NCBI GenBank assembly: GCA_965249175.1
Contig: OZ252227.1
Coordinates: 5,394,001 to 5,458,000 of the forward strand
Length of the DNA: 64,000 nucleotides
Direction: 5' to 3'
Origin: CAZYFH01 sp965249175
Lineage (GTDB): Bacteria; Acidobacteriota; Vicinamibacteria; Vicinamibacterales; UBA8438
The translations under genes and the position numbers were made by a program. A model generated the notes under the pieces. It saw only the letters and a list, made by a program, of their open reading frames with translations, did not search any database and was not told where the DNA came from. Below are positions 51,724-61,966 of the stretch, in pieces (positions within the stretch are counted from its first letter, which is position 1; each line of letters begins with the position of its first letter).

Positions 51724-53724
51724 CTAAGGAAGAGCCAGCGCGACCCACTCTGGAGGATGCTCGCGCCCCGCGATCGATACCACGATGTACTGCTCGTCCT
51801 GGAACGTGTAGGTCATCGGAGCGCCGGTGGTCCCGGACGCCAGCTCGGTCTCCCAGACGACCTCCCCGGTTCCCTTGTCGTAGGCGCGGAACTTCTTCCC
51901 CCACCGCCACGACTGGTCCTGCCCCGGATCCGTGCCGTCGCCGGACCCGCGAAGGGTCCCGACGATCGCATCGCTCCCCTCGCCGAGAAAGAGCAGCGTC
52001 TTGGTGACGAGCGGGGCTGGCCGGTTCGGAATACCCAGCGGCGGAAGATTCAGGTGCCTCAGCCGTGGATGGTTCCGAGGACCATCGCCGTTGGCCACCA
52101 TCCAGGCCAAATCGCCCCGGTTGAGATCAAAGGCCGTGATCCGTCCGTAGGGAGGTTTGATGATCGGCAGACCATGCGGACGCGGGGTGTTAGGGCCAGC
52201 GCCCCCCTCCGGGCTGGCCCACGCCAACGTCGCGTTCGACGACGTCGGCGGAGCGACGCTCCACACGGAGGGCATCGTGTGAGAGACCGCATAGTAGAAC
52301 CCGGTCTCGGGGTCGAACGCTCCGGTGTGCCAGTTGCCCGCTCCCCACGCTCCGGGCGCCGTCAACGCGCCCTGTTTCGCCGACGGATCGGCGCTCATCG
52401 GCCACGGTGGCGTGAAGAGCGGCCCGAGAACCAGCGATTCGACCGCCTCGATCGCTTCGGCGCGGAGTTCCGGCGTGAAGTCGATGAGGTCGTCTTCGGT
52501 GATCCCCTGGAGGTCGAACGGCGGCGGCTTCGTCGGAAAGGGTTGGGTGGGCGACGTCCGCTCCCCCGGCACGATCGACTGGAGCACCTTGCGCTCCTCG
52601 ATCGGCCAGACCGGCTCACCCGTCTCCCGGTCGAACACATACAGGAACCCGGTCTTGCTCGGCTGCATCACCGCCCGGATCCGCCGGCCGTCGACCGTGA
52701 TCTCGCCCAGCGTCGCCGGCCCCGCCGTGTCGTACTCCCAGACGTCGTGGTGAACCATTTGAAAATGCCACACCCGCTCGCCGGTCGCGGCGTCCAACGC
52801 CACGAGACTGTCGGAGAAGAGGTTGTCGCCCGGCCGATGTCCGCCGTAGACCATCCCCGTTGGTGCCGAGAGGGGGACATAGACGTACCCGAGTTCCTCG
52901 TCCGCCGTGAGACAGCACCAGGAACCTAGGTCTCCGGAGTACGCACCCGAGCCGTCTCCCCAGGTGTCGGCCCCGAACTCGCCTTCCTGCGGCACGACGT
53001 GAAAGGTCCAGAGCAGACGGCCGGTGCGAATGTCGAAACCGCGGACGTCCTCCGGCGCCGCTTCGCGCACGACCCCGCCGTCACCGGCCCCACCAGTAAA
53101 CCCAGCTACGACGACGACGTCGCCCACCACGATGGGCCCGGCGGTCCAGATGAGGTTTCCCGCGTTCGGCGCGTCGAAATTGAGATCGACTCGCCCCTGA
53201 TCGACGAGGCCGAAGTTCTCATACCGGCCGCCGGTCTCCATGTTAATGGCATAGAGGTAGTGGCCCCGGACGAGAAACAGCCGCCGGTCGGTACCGTCGG
53301 CCCAGATGTCCAGTCCCTTGGTGCTCGAACCCGACACTTCCTGTAACGTCGCTTCGACCGGCTCCTGTACCCACAGCGTCTCACCGGTGCCCGGGTGGAA
53401 GGCCTCGACGAACCCCAGCGCGTTGGAGGCGTACAAGACGCCGTCGACCATCAACGGCGTCGACCGGAGGTAGTGGTCCGGGTCCAACTCTGGAAAGACC
53501 TCCTCCGTCCACCGAATGGCAGTGGCCGACCGGCGCCAGACGACCTGCAGATCGTGAACGTTGGCTCGGGTGATCTGATCGAGGGGCGAGTAGCGTGTGA
53601 AGGCACGGTCGCCGCCGAAATAGGGCCATTCGCCACGCGCCGTCTCCTGGGTGTCGACCAGCGCCACTCCGAAACCGATGAGACCGAGAGTGGCGAGAAA
53701 AGTGATTCCACAGGCTCGTGTCAT
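51724..53724 (-). CDS. PQQ-dependent dehydrogenase (quinoprotein)
   Basis: A 666-residue exported quinoprotein; AGGAGGGAG precedes ATG 53724. An N-terminal signal (ITFLATLGLIGFGVALVDT) leads into an eight-bladed propeller with tryptophan-docking blades: GEWPYFGGDRAFTRYSPLDQ, LQVVWRRSA, VDGVLYASNALGFVEAFHPG, VVPQEGEFGADTWGDGS, the vicinal cysteine pair in GSWCCLTADEELGYVYVPLS, HHDVWEYDTAGPATLGEI and PYGRITAFDLNRGDLAWMVA. It resembles the membrane glucose dehydrogenase-like and related quinoproteins without a fused haem domain. It should oxidise a sugar or alcohol in the periplasm. A frameshifted paralogue lies at 54807. Confidence 0.92.
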   Translation of the reverse strand: MTRACGITFLATLGLIGFGVALVDTQETARGEWPYFGGDRAFTRYSPLDQITRANVHDLQVVWRRSATAIRWTEEVFPELDPDHYLRSTPLMVDGVLYASNALGFVEAFHPGTGETLWVQEPVEATLQEVSGSSTKGLDIWADGTDRRLFLVRGHYLYAINMETGGRYENFGLVDQGRVDLNFDAPNAGNLIWTAGPIVVGDVVVVAGFTGGAGDGGVVREAAPEDVRGFDIRTGRLLWTFHVVPQEGEFGADTWGDGSGAYSGDLGSWCCLTADEELGYVYVPLSAPTGMVYGGHRPGDNLFSDSLVALDAATGERVWHFQMVHHDVWEYDTAGPATLGEITVDGRRIRAVMQPSKTGFLYVFDRETGEPVWPIEERKVLQSIVPGERTSPTQPFPTKPPPFDLQGITEDDLIDFTPELRAEAIEAVESLVLGPLFTPPWPMSADPSAKQGALTAPGAWGAGNWHTGAFDPETGFYYAVSHTMPSVWSVAPPTSSNATLAWASPEGGAGPNTPRPHGLPIIKPPYGRITAFDLNRGDLAWMVANGDGPRNHPRLRHLNLPPLGIPNRPAPLVTKTLLFLGEGSDAIVGTLRGSGDGTDPGQDQSWRWGKKFRAYDKGTGEVVWETELASGTTGAPMTYTFQDEQYIVVSIAGREHPPEWVALALP

Positions 53725-53895
53725 GACTCCCTCCTGTGACGTTCGGGCGTGAGATCAAGTTTCTTTTGAATCCCCTTACCGCTACTATGCTTCGTGTAAG
53801 TACTATGTCGTTCGCGGAGCCACCGTCCACCAAAATCGCGGTGCTCGCCTTTCCGGTGATCGCCTCCACCTGAATCGTCGATAGAGGATCCACCC

Positions 53896-54333
53896 ATGAA
53901 TAGACAAGCCCTGATCATCCTCTGTGCAATTGTCATCGCGGGATCAATGATGGCAGCAAGCGACGAAACCGTTGCGCCGGCGAAGATCAGCAAGACAGAT
54001 CTCAGCGGAAAGATATTCGAGCGGCCAGACATGGTCGAGAGAACCCACGCCGATGGGCACGTGACGCAATCGGTCACGACACTGCTGTCAGGCGACAAGA
54101 ACTTCTCCTCCGGCATGTACAAGTCCGGGAAGGTACGCATTGACATTACCGAGCCGTACGGTGTCGACGAATTCATGTACTTCCTCGAGGGCGGTGTGAC
54201 TCTGACGTCTTCTGACGGAACAGAGCGTGTGATCAACGCCGGAGAAGCTGTGACGGTCCCGAGAGAGTGGACCGGCGTGTTCGAAACAGACGGCTATGTG
54301 AAGATATGGGTCATCCACTCCCCGCGTGAGTAG
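53896..54333 (+). CDS. Exported cupin-domain protein
   Basis: A 145-residue protein with an N-terminal hydrophobic signal (ALIILCAIVIAGSMMAAS). The cupin beta-barrel shows VRIDITEPYGVDEFMYFLEG and GTERVINAGEAVTVPREWTG, resembling the DUF861/ureidoglycine-hydrolase-like cupins. The usual metal histidines of the first motif are not all present. It could be a periplasmic isomerase or binding protein. It is divergent from the first quinoprotein gene and 473 bp before the frameshifted one. Confidence 0.8.
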   Translation: MNRQALIILCAIVIAGSMMAASDETVAPAKISKTDLSGKIFERPDMVERTHADGHVTQSVTTLLSGDKNFSSGMYKSGKVRIDITEPYGVDEFMYFLEGGVTLTSSDGTERVINAGEAVTVPREWTGVFETDGYVKIWVIHSPRE

Positions 54334-54806
54334 ACGGTCACGGTAGACCGAAGGCCACGCACTCCGTACCTCCGATCACCAGGTCCGCGCTCATGTTCCG
54401 AAAGGGGAGCACGGCGATGGAGCCGACGACACCGTTCAGCGCCGTTGTCTCCCGGGTTAGTGTGGGCGGCGGGTCTTGCTGAATGGCGCCCGAGATCGCC
54501 AGCGGGTTCCCCCCTGAAGATGTTCGGCTGCTGCCGGGGCGTCCGAATCCTGACTTCGAGCCTGGCGATTTCCAACTCCCGCTCCCGGATGGGCGGTCAT
54601 GGGGGCTTCAGCCTGGAGGAGAGCCGTTCGGCCTTTGCGGCGATTCGAGGGTTCTTGGACGAGTAGGGGCTCTTGCCCTAGCCTGGACGACCGGGGCGGT
54701 GCGCCGGCACACGCCACGGGGACGTTGTGGGATGGCGCGACGATCTGCCTCGATAATAGATATCCGCCACGGCTCGAGGCGGCCATCGTCGCAGAAGGGA
54801 GATTCT
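54334..54806. other. 473-bp stretch without a confident gene
   Basis: No intact gene seen. On the minus strand, 54336-54470 reads GVVGSIAVLPFRNMSADL before a stop, resembling the TolB-like SIAVLPF-NMSAD motif of adenylate-cyclase or kinase-associated proteins, followed by a CVAFGLP end like quinoprotein C termini. It may be a mosaic of decayed genes. Confidence 0.4.
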
Positions 54807-56746
54807 ATGTTGCGTCCTCGCCCGAGTGTCATCGCAGCTCTTACCCTCGGATTCCTGGCAACCGGCACGCTGAGGGCTGCCGCCCAGGAGGGATGGACAC
54901 ACTACGCTGGAGACACCTTCCAGAGGTATTCGGCGCTGGACCAGATCGACGCCGGCAACGTGCGGAGCCTCGAGGTCGTGTGGCGGCGCCCGGGGCTCGA
55001 CCCGGTGTTCACACGGGACTACCCGGACCTGGAGCCCAACAATTACCACAAAACCACCCCGATTCTGGTCGACGGCGTGCTGTACGCGTCGAACGCCGTG
55101 GGCCTGGTGGAGGCCTGGGATCCCGCCACCGGCAGGACGATCTGGCGGCAACCCCCGCGCTCCCCGGAAGAGGTCGGTGGACAGAGCACCCGAGGCGTCG
55201 AGTACTGGAGCGACGGTAGGGACCGGCGCATCATCTCGGTGCGCGGTGAATACCTCTACGCACTGGACGCGATCACGGGGGAGCCTTCCCGCGGCTTCGG
55301 CATCGGCGAGAGCGGAAGAGTAGAACTGACGCGGGAGGAACCCGACGCCCTCCCCTTTGGTTGGGGGTCCGGCCCCGTCGTGGTGGGTGATGTGATCGTG
55401 GTTGCAGGGCTCCGGGGTGGGGCCGGCGACCGCTCCTTGGTGATGGAGCGGGAGCCGGAGGACATCACGGGCTACGACGTACGGACCGGCGAGCTCCTTT
55501 GGACCTTCCATGTTGTGCCCAGGGAAGGAGAGACGGGACAGAGACGTGGGGCAATGACTCCTGGAGGTTCGCGGGTGACCTCGGATCGTGGTGCTGCCTA
55601 ACTGCGGACCATGAGCTCGGCTACGTATACGTCCCCCTCTCGGCGAACAGCGGTTCCATGTGGGGCGGCTTCCGTCCGGGCGACAACCTCTTCACGAACA
55701 GCCTCGTCGCCCTCGACGCCAGGACGGGAAGGCGGGCATGGCACTTCCAGATGATCCACCACGGTGTCTGGGAGTTCGACAATATGGGCGCCCCTGTGCT
55801 TGGCGACTTCACCGTCGACGGGAGGCGCGTCCAGGCCGTCATGATGACGAACAAGAACGCGTTCTTGTACGTGTTGGACCGGGTGACCGGCGAACCCGTC
55901 TGGCCCATCGAAGAGCGAGCGGTTCCGCAGAGTCCAAGGGTACCGGGGGAGCAGCTGTCGCCCACACAGCCCTTCCCCACCAAGCCCGCCCCATTCGATC
56001 GCCAGGGCATCACCGAAGACGACCTGATCGATTTCACGCCAGAGCTCAGGGCCGACGCGCTCGAGTTCGTGCAGGATTATGTGCTGGGTCCCCTCTACAC
56101 TCCGACGACGCTCGTCGGCGACGAGCCAGGGGAGAAGAGAGGGACGATTCACGTGCCGGGATCGTGGGGGGCCGCCAACTGGCATTCGGCGGCCTTCGAT
56201 CCGGAGACGGGCATGTTCTACGTCGTGTCCCACACGCTCCCGGGGGTCGCCGGCGTGGCCGCGCGGGCGGACGACGTGGACGGGACGATGGAGTACGTCC
56301 GAGTCGCCCCCTCCCCGATCTTTGGCCCACACGACCTTCCCCTCACCAAACCCCCCTACGGGCGCATCACGGCGATCGACCTGAAGACCGGAGAACACGC
56401 CTGGATGGTCGCTAACGGCGACGGACCCAGGAACCATCCGATGCTGCGGGACCTGAACCTGCCCCCGCTCGGATACTCGAGCCGGCCCGTGCCGCTCGTC
56501 ACGGCCTCGCTCCTCATCCTCGGAGAAGGAAGTAACGTCATCGGAGGGACCGACGGGGAATACCAGTGGGGGACGAAGTTCCGAGCCTACGACAAATCGA
56601 CCGGTGACGTGATCTGGGAGACCGACCTGGGTCTGGGGACCACAGGCGGCCCGATGACATACATGCACGACGGAAAGCAGTACATAGTCGTCCCGGTGGG
56701 GGACCGCCAGCACGCGCCCGAATGGATCGCCTTCGGGCTCCCGTGA
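54807..56746 (+). pseudogene. PQQ-dependent dehydrogenase, frameshifted
   Basis: Paralogue of the quinoprotein at 51724. AAGGGAG precedes ATG 54807. The signal peptide (VIAALTLGFLATGTLRAAAQ) and the first 240 codons are intact through LLWTFHVVPREGE. At about 55533 one base is missing (two bases AC stand where a codon is expected), after which the protein continues in another frame from GTETWGNDSWRFAGDLGSWC to the end EWIAFGLP. The remaining ~400 codons have no stop, including the Cys-Cys pair. Either a recent mutation or a sequencing error; otherwise a complete gene. Confidence 0.85.
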
Positions 56747-56797
56747 CGTGTGGCGTCTCGAACGCTCGATCCGGGATTGCGTTCGGCGACACTGACA

Positions 56798-57121
56798 CTA
56801 GTTCCTGTCGCTTCCCGTGCGGGAGCTCGCGGGAGCCGCCAGCGCGTTTGCGGTTGCCAGTGCCTTGAGGGCGAACGTCGTGCCGGCGTGGGTAAGGAAG
56901 TTAGGCGTTGTCGGGCCGTTGCGTAGCGATTGGGTCCACCAGTGACCCTCGGCCCGCTGCTGAGTCTTGAGCCACTTGATTCCACGCTGAATCCGCTCGT
57001 CTGTTGCGACCACCCCTCCTTGCAGCAAGGTGTAGATCACGAATCCGGTGCCGTACCCGTCGCTCTCGATGTTGACCACTGGGTTGGTCGGATCGCCGTC
57101 GCCCTGTCTCCAGCGGCCTAG
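56798..57121 (-). pseudogene. C-terminal part of an IS-interrupted CXXCH / cyclase-like gene
   Basis: About 107 codons reading GRWRQGDGDPTNPVVNIESD and GYGTGFVIYTLLQGGVVATD, then RGIKWLKTQQRAEGHWWTQS, the repeat type of squalene-cyclase or prenyltransferase-like alpha/alpha barrels (a QW-like GHWW motif). It is the 3' part of the gene whose 5' part is at 58590-59543; the 1,468-bp IS lies between. Confidence 0.8.
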
Positions 57122-58589
57122 CAGCCCGTGGTGAAAGTCCCTATTAGGGATCGACACGATCGATCCCGCGTACTACACTGTCGCGCATGGCGATGGGCAA
57201 ACGACGACGCCGGGCGCGGCAAGCATCGATGTGGGTTCCCACCAGCGACCTGCCTCGCAGTGCGGCGCATCCGTTCTATCAGCGATTGAATCGGATCCTC
57301 GATGACACGGGCTTCGACGCGTTCGTCGAGGCGCAATGCGCGCCGTTCTACGCGGACGGCGTCGGTCGTCCGAGTCTGGCGCCGGGGCGGTACTTCCGGC
57401 TGCTGATGCTCGGCTACTTCGAAGGGCTGGACTCGGAGCGGGCGATCGCGTGGCGGGCGGCCGATTCGCTGAGCATCCGGCAGTTTCTGGACCTCGAGCT
57501 GCACGAGGCGCCGCCGGATCACTCGACGCTGTCGCGCACCCGGCGCCTGATCGACGTCGAGACCCATCAAGCGGTGTTCACGTGGGTGCTGCAGCAACTG
57601 GCCGACGCCCAGCTCGTGACCGGGCGGACCCTCGGCATCGATGCCACGACGTTGGAAGCGAACGCCGCATTGCGGAGTATCGTGCGCCGGGACACGGGCG
57701 AAGGCTACGAGGCGTTTCTGACCGGGCTGGCCGAGGCGTCCGGCATCGTCACGCCGACCCGCGCTGAGCTGGCCCGGTTCGACCGGAAACGGAAGAAGAA
57801 AGGCTCCAACGACGACTGGACGCATCCGCAGGATCCGGACGCGAAGATCACGAAGCTGAAGGACGGGCGCACGCACTTGGCGCACACCGCGGAGCATGCG
57901 GTGGACCTGGAGACGGGGGCCATCGTCGGCGTCACCGTGCAGGATGCCGACGACGGCGATACGACGACGATGGTCGAGACCCTGATCACGGCGGCCGACC
58001 ACGTCGAAGCCGTCCTGCCGGCCGGCGCCGGTATCGCCGAGGTCGTCGGGGACAAGGGGTATCACAGTAACGAGACGATGGTGGCGTTCGCCGCGCTCGG
58101 CGTGCGCAGTTATGTTTCGGAGCCGGACCGCGGGCGACGCAACTGGACAGGCAAGGCGGCGGCGCGCGACGCCGTGTACGCGAACCGTCGGCGCATTCGG
58201 GGCACGCGTGGGCAACGGCTGCTGCGACGGCGGGGCGAGTTGCTCGAACGCCCCAACGCGCATCTCTACGAGACCGGGCGGCTGCGCCGGGTGCATCTGC
58301 GTGGGCATCCCAACATCCTCAAGCGCGTGCTTGTGCACGTCTGCGGGTTCAATCTTGGGCTCCTCATGCGGCAGCTGACGGGCGTCGGCACGCCGCGGAG
58401 CCTCCAAGGCCGCGCGGTCGCCGTCTTCGAGGCCTTGATCGCTGATCTTGGCCGCCTCTGGACCCTCGTATCGCCCGCGTGGGCGCGAGATGCGCAAGAT
58501 CTGCCGCACTCGTCGTTTCTCGACCTTATGACACGGTGTCACGAACACATGCCCCTCGACCTACGAAAGGGCGTTTTCACCACGGGCTG
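57122..58589 (+). mobile_element. IS1182-like insertion sequence, copy 1 (1,468 bp)
   Basis: Terminal inverted repeats CAGCCCGTGGTGAAA/TTTCACCACGGGCTG. Both flanks carry CTAG (57118-57121 and 58590-58593), a 4-bp target duplication. A perfect hairpin GGGATCGA-CACGA-TCGATCCC (57147-57167) lies before the transposase start. Its encoded transposase is identical to that of copy 2 at 60499. Confidence 0.92.
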
Positions 58590-58593
58590 CTAG
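57187..58593 (+). CDS. IS1182-like transposase, copy 1
   Basis: A 468-residue DDE transposase. An N-terminal InsH/DUF772-like domain (HPFYQRLNRILDDTGFDAFV, PGRYFRLLMLGYFEGLDSER) is followed by the catalytic core: LGIDATTLEANAAL (first Asp), VVGDKGYHSNETMV (second Asp) and RRGELLERPNAHLYETGR (Glu). It ends FTTGC, and the stop codon TAG (58591-58593) lies outside the element, in the CTAG target duplication. ATG 57187 or 57193 starts it. The family is IS1182- or IS5-like; I favour IS1182. Confidence 0.92.
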   Translation: MAMGKRRRRARQASMWVPTSDLPRSAAHPFYQRLNRILDDTGFDAFVEAQCAPFYADGVGRPSLAPGRYFRLLMLGYFEGLDSERAIAWRAADSLSIRQFLDLELHEAPPDHSTLSRTRRLIDVETHQAVFTWVLQQLADAQLVTGRTLGIDATTLEANAALRSIVRRDTGEGYEAFLTGLAEASGIVTPTRAELARFDRKRKKKGSNDDWTHPQDPDAKITKLKDGRTHLAHTAEHAVDLETGAIVGVTVQDADDGDTTTMVETLITAADHVEAVLPAGAGIAEVVGDKGYHSNETMVAFAALGVRSYVSEPDRGRRNWTGKAAARDAVYANRRRIRGTRGQRLLRRRGELLERPNAHLYETGRLRRVHLRGHPNILKRVLVHVCGFNLGLLMRQLTGVGTPRSLQGRAVAVFEALIADLGRLWTLVSPAWARDAQDLPHSSFLDLMTRCHEHMPLDLRKGVFTTGC

Positions 58594-59543
58594 AGGTCTC
58601 CGGATGCCCAGCCGCCATCCGCGCGCTGCCGTTCGAGTAGCTCCACCGCCCAGGCGGCGTGCTCGGTTTCGCTCACGAGATCATCGTTGTAGCGACCGGC
58701 CCACAACAACATGCCTTTGTGATGGAGATGCTGCGGTGGGTGATTGGCCAAGTAGTCTCCAATGCGTTGCAGCCCGACCTGCGCGGCTTCTGTCTGCTTG
58801 TAGGTGTCTGGCGTCATGCCGATCGCGATCGCCATCAACGTGACACCGAAGTGGTCGTCGCTCTCAAACGGCGGGCAGTTGCATTTGATCCAGCCAGGCC
58901 AATGTCCGGCCTGGTCTTGGATCGCCCACGCGCGGCCCAGCGCCGTCAATGTGTCGTCCGCGAGCGCTCTGCCTGCCTGGGCGTCGTTGATCGTCAAGAA
59001 GGCGGCGGTGGCCACTGTGTAGGTGTAGATGCTGTCCACCCTCTCGCCTTCATGCGCAGGAATCGCTGGTAACGCCGCATCCCAGGACTCTACGAACGCC
59101 CCGGCCTGTTGACGCGCCACGCGGAAGGCCGGCCTTTCGCCGAAGATGGCGTTCGGCGCCGTGAGGTAGAAGCCGTTCGTGTGGCAGGTCACGCAACGGA
59201 ACGTCTCGCCCCAGCCGACCGCGACGCGGTCGAGAAACTCGGACGCGCGCTCTACCGAGAAGCTGTCAGCATACGGATCCTCGCGGGCATAGGGCGTGAC
59301 GTTCGCCGCGTCGAAAAACCGCGCGTAGCGTGGGTTTTCCAGCACGCGTGAGGCGGACTCGGAGAGCTCTGCCGGCGTCTGTGTCTGCCCCGCAGCTCTG
59401 GCCAACGCCCGGCTCGCACCATTCGCAGAGGTCATCGTTAACGCCATGACTACCGCACATGAGACGACGGCCGCGAGGCCGAGTCGCCAGCGACGACCCA
59501 AGACGCCTCGCAGTAACCCTGATGGTTGATCAGTTGGATTCAT
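58590..59543 (-). pseudogene. N-terminal part of an IS-interrupted secreted protein with CXXCH and cyclase-like repeats
   Basis: About 317 codons from ATG 59543 (GGGAGAG upstream). The signal segment is GLAAVVSCAVVMALTMTSAN. A c-type haem motif ETFRCVTCHTNGFYLTAP is followed by repeats of the alpha/alpha-barrel type (ALGRAWAIQDQAGHWPGWIK, GLQRIGDYLANHPPQHLHHK, WAVELLERQRADGGWASGDL). The IS1182-like element stops it at GDL. Removing the element plus one CTAG leaves the two halves 2 nt out of frame. Confidence 0.85.
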
Positions 59544-59881
59544 GATGCTCTCCCACGGGCCCGGAGGTTGGATGCCGACGACGTTCTCGCTGTCATCGAA
59601 CGCCTGCGAAGACGCTACCACACTCCTGCCGGGCGCCAGACCCGCCCTTCGCCGATGAGGCGGTCACGTCGTAGTGCCCGAGGCGGGAGCCGACGGTGAG
59701 GGCCATGTGTGATCAGCGTTGATACCTGGTCTCATAGGTCGTACCGACAAGAATGTCGGGCAGGCCGTCGCCCGAAACAACGGAGTGCGCGGCGCCACCT
59801 GTTCCCGCGTTGATCAGATCGACTCCAGTAGTGGCGAGGATACGTCGAGCCGTTTAGAGTGTCCTCCGCTCCATCCAGGGC
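59544..59881. other. 338-bp stretch without a gene; contains diverged ~50-bp repeat (copy B, 59662-59710)
   Basis: No gene seen. GGTCACGTCGTAGTGCCCG followed by AGGCGGGAGCCGACGGTGAG at 59662-59710 matches the copy at 50542-50592. Composition is near that of the flanks. Confidence 0.6.
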
Positions 59882-60445
59882 TCAACGGGTCTTTTGGTAC
59901 TCGAAGCTGAGGCTGTAGGCGATTTCGTCCACCTTTTGCGACGCCCGATCGCCCATGGGGTCCGTCCAGGTGACTTGGACCTGAACAGTTTGTGCCCCCC
60001 GCGACGCGAACAAACTCAGGCTCTTGACCGGGAATCCCTGCACCGTGTACGCGACGACGGTTTCCAGCGCCTCGGTTACTCCGTCTTCGAGCGTCGTCTC
60101 CCTGGCGGACTCGGTCTTTACTTCCCCCCCGCTGAGCGCGGCATAGACGGCCTCGATATCCCCGACCGATTCCAATGAGACCGACCCCGGATGCACGAGG
60201 ATGGCGACATTGGGCAACAGTTGCGGGGAATTCGCCAAGAACAACACCTCCGATTCGGGCAGCCCAATGTCCGGGAGGTCCCCGGATGGCGCCTCCCCTT
60301 CAATGAATGTGGCCGGATAGTGAACAGTAAAACCGAGTTCAGAGTGTTCGTACGTCTTGGACTCGAACGACGGTTGGGCCTCAATACCTGCAGCCAATGA
60401 ACCGAGAACGACGATGGCAACCGTGGCGATGAGAGTTCTGCGCAT
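59882..60445 (-). CDS. Secreted protein of unknown function
   Basis: A 187-residue protein; AAGGGA precedes ATG 60445. The signal peptide is MRRTLIATVAIVVLGSLAAG, cut near IEAQ. The mature part begins FESKTYEHSELGFTVHYPAT, an opening like PsbP/DUF1795-type proteins, and contains ALETVVAYTVQGFPVKSLSL and VQVQVTWTDPMGDRASQKVD. This beta-rich fold is used in bacteria for assembly or binding roles, none proven. It lies between the two copies of the 1,468-bp IS but is intact. Confidence 0.7.
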   Translation of the reverse strand: MRRTLIATVAIVVLGSLAAGIEAQPSFESKTYEHSELGFTVHYPATFIEGEAPSGDLPDIGLPESEVLFLANSPQLLPNVAILVHPGSVSLESVGDIEAVYAALSGGEVKTESARETTLEDGVTEALETVVAYTVQGFPVKSLSLFASRGAQTVQVQVTWTDPMGDRASQKVDEIAYSLSFEYQKTR

Positions 60446-60498
60446 GGCGTGTCCCTTCGTGTTCGGCAAGTCGGCTCCCGTTAGCTTACGACCCTTAG

Positions 60499-61966
60499 CA
60501 GCCCGTGGTGAAAGTCCCTATTAGGGATCGACACGATCGATCCCGCGTACTACACTGTCGCGCATGGCGATGGGCAAACGACGACGCCGGGCGCGGCAAG
60601 CATCGATGTGGGTTCCCACCAGCGACCTGCCTCGCAGTGCGGCGCATCCGTTCTATCAGCGATTGAATCGGATCCTCGATGACACGGGCTTCGACGCGTT
60701 CGTCGAGGCGCAATGCGCGCCGTTCTACGCGGACGGCGTCGGTCGTCCGAGTCTGGCGCCGGGGCGGTACTTCCGGCTGCTGATGCTCGGCTACTTCGAA
60801 GGGCTGGACTCGGAGCGGGCGATCGCGTGGCGGGCGGCCGATTCGCTGAGCATCCGGCAGTTTCTGGACCTCGAGCTGCACGAGGCGCCGCCGGATCACT
60901 CGACGCTGTCGCGCACCCGGCGCCTGATCGACGTCGAGACCCATCAAGCGGTGTTCACGTGGGTGCTGCAGCAACTGGCCGACGCCCAGCTCGTGACCGG
61001 GCGGACCCTCGGCATCGATGCCACGACGTTGGAAGCGAACGCCGCATTGCGGAGTATCGTGCGCCGGGACACGGGCGAAGGCTACGAGGCGTTTCTGACC
61101 GGGCTGGCCGAGGCGTCCGGCATCGTCACGCCGACCCGCGCTGAGCTGGCCCGGTTCGACCGGAAACGGAAGAAGAAAGGCTCCAACGACGACTGGACGC
61201 ATCCGCAGGATCCGGACGCGAAGATCACGAAGCTGAAGGACGGGCGCACGCACTTGGCGCACACCGCGGAGCATGCGGTGGACCTGGAGACGGGGGCCAT
61301 CGTCGGCGTCACCGTGCAGGATGCCGACGACGGCGATACGACGACGATGGTCGAGACCCTGATCACGGCGGCCGACCACGTCGAAGCCGTCCTGCCGGCC
61401 GGCGCCGGTATCGCCGAGGTCGTCGGGGACAAGGGGTATCACAGTAACGAGACGATGGTGGCGTTCGCCGCGCTCGGCGTGCGCAGTTATGTTTCGGAGC
61501 CGGACCGCGGGCGACGCAACTGGACAGGCAAGGCGGCGGCGCGCGACGCCGTGTACGCGAACCGTCGGCGCATTCGGGGCACGCGTGGGCAACGGCTGCT
61601 GCGACGGCGGGGCGAGTTGCTCGAACGCCCCAACGCGCATCTCTACGAGACCGGGCGGCTGCGCCGGGTGCATCTGCGTGGGCATCCCAACATCCTCAAG
61701 CGCGTGCTTGTGCACGTCTGCGGGTTCAATCTTGGGCTCCTCATGCGGCAGCTGACGGGCGTCGGCACGCCGCGGAGCCTCCAAGGCCGCGCGGTCGCCG
61801 TCTTCGAGGCCTTGATCGCTGATCTTGGCCGCCTCTGGACCCTCGTATCGCCCGCGTGGGCGCGAGATGCGCAAGATCTGCCGCACTCGTCGTTTCTCGA
61901 CCTTATGACACGGTGTCACGAACACATGCCCCTCGACCTACGAAAGGGCGTTTTCACCACGGGCTG
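60499..61966 (+). mobile_element. IS1182-like insertion sequence, copy 2 (1,468 bp)
   Basis: Same length, terminal repeats, hairpin and encoded protein as copy 1, same orientation. Flanks carry TTAG on both sides (60495-60498 and 61967-61970). Confidence 0.92.

Noticed and set aside
57118..58548. Long minus-strand open frame across the IS1182-like element (and the same at 60495-61925)
   Set aside because: It is the antisense of the transposase, arginine/histidine rich, and has no family features; the plus-strand frame carries all catalytic motifs.
58590..60498. Composite transposon between the two IS copies
   Set aside because: Each IS has its own 4-bp target duplication, so they inserted separately.
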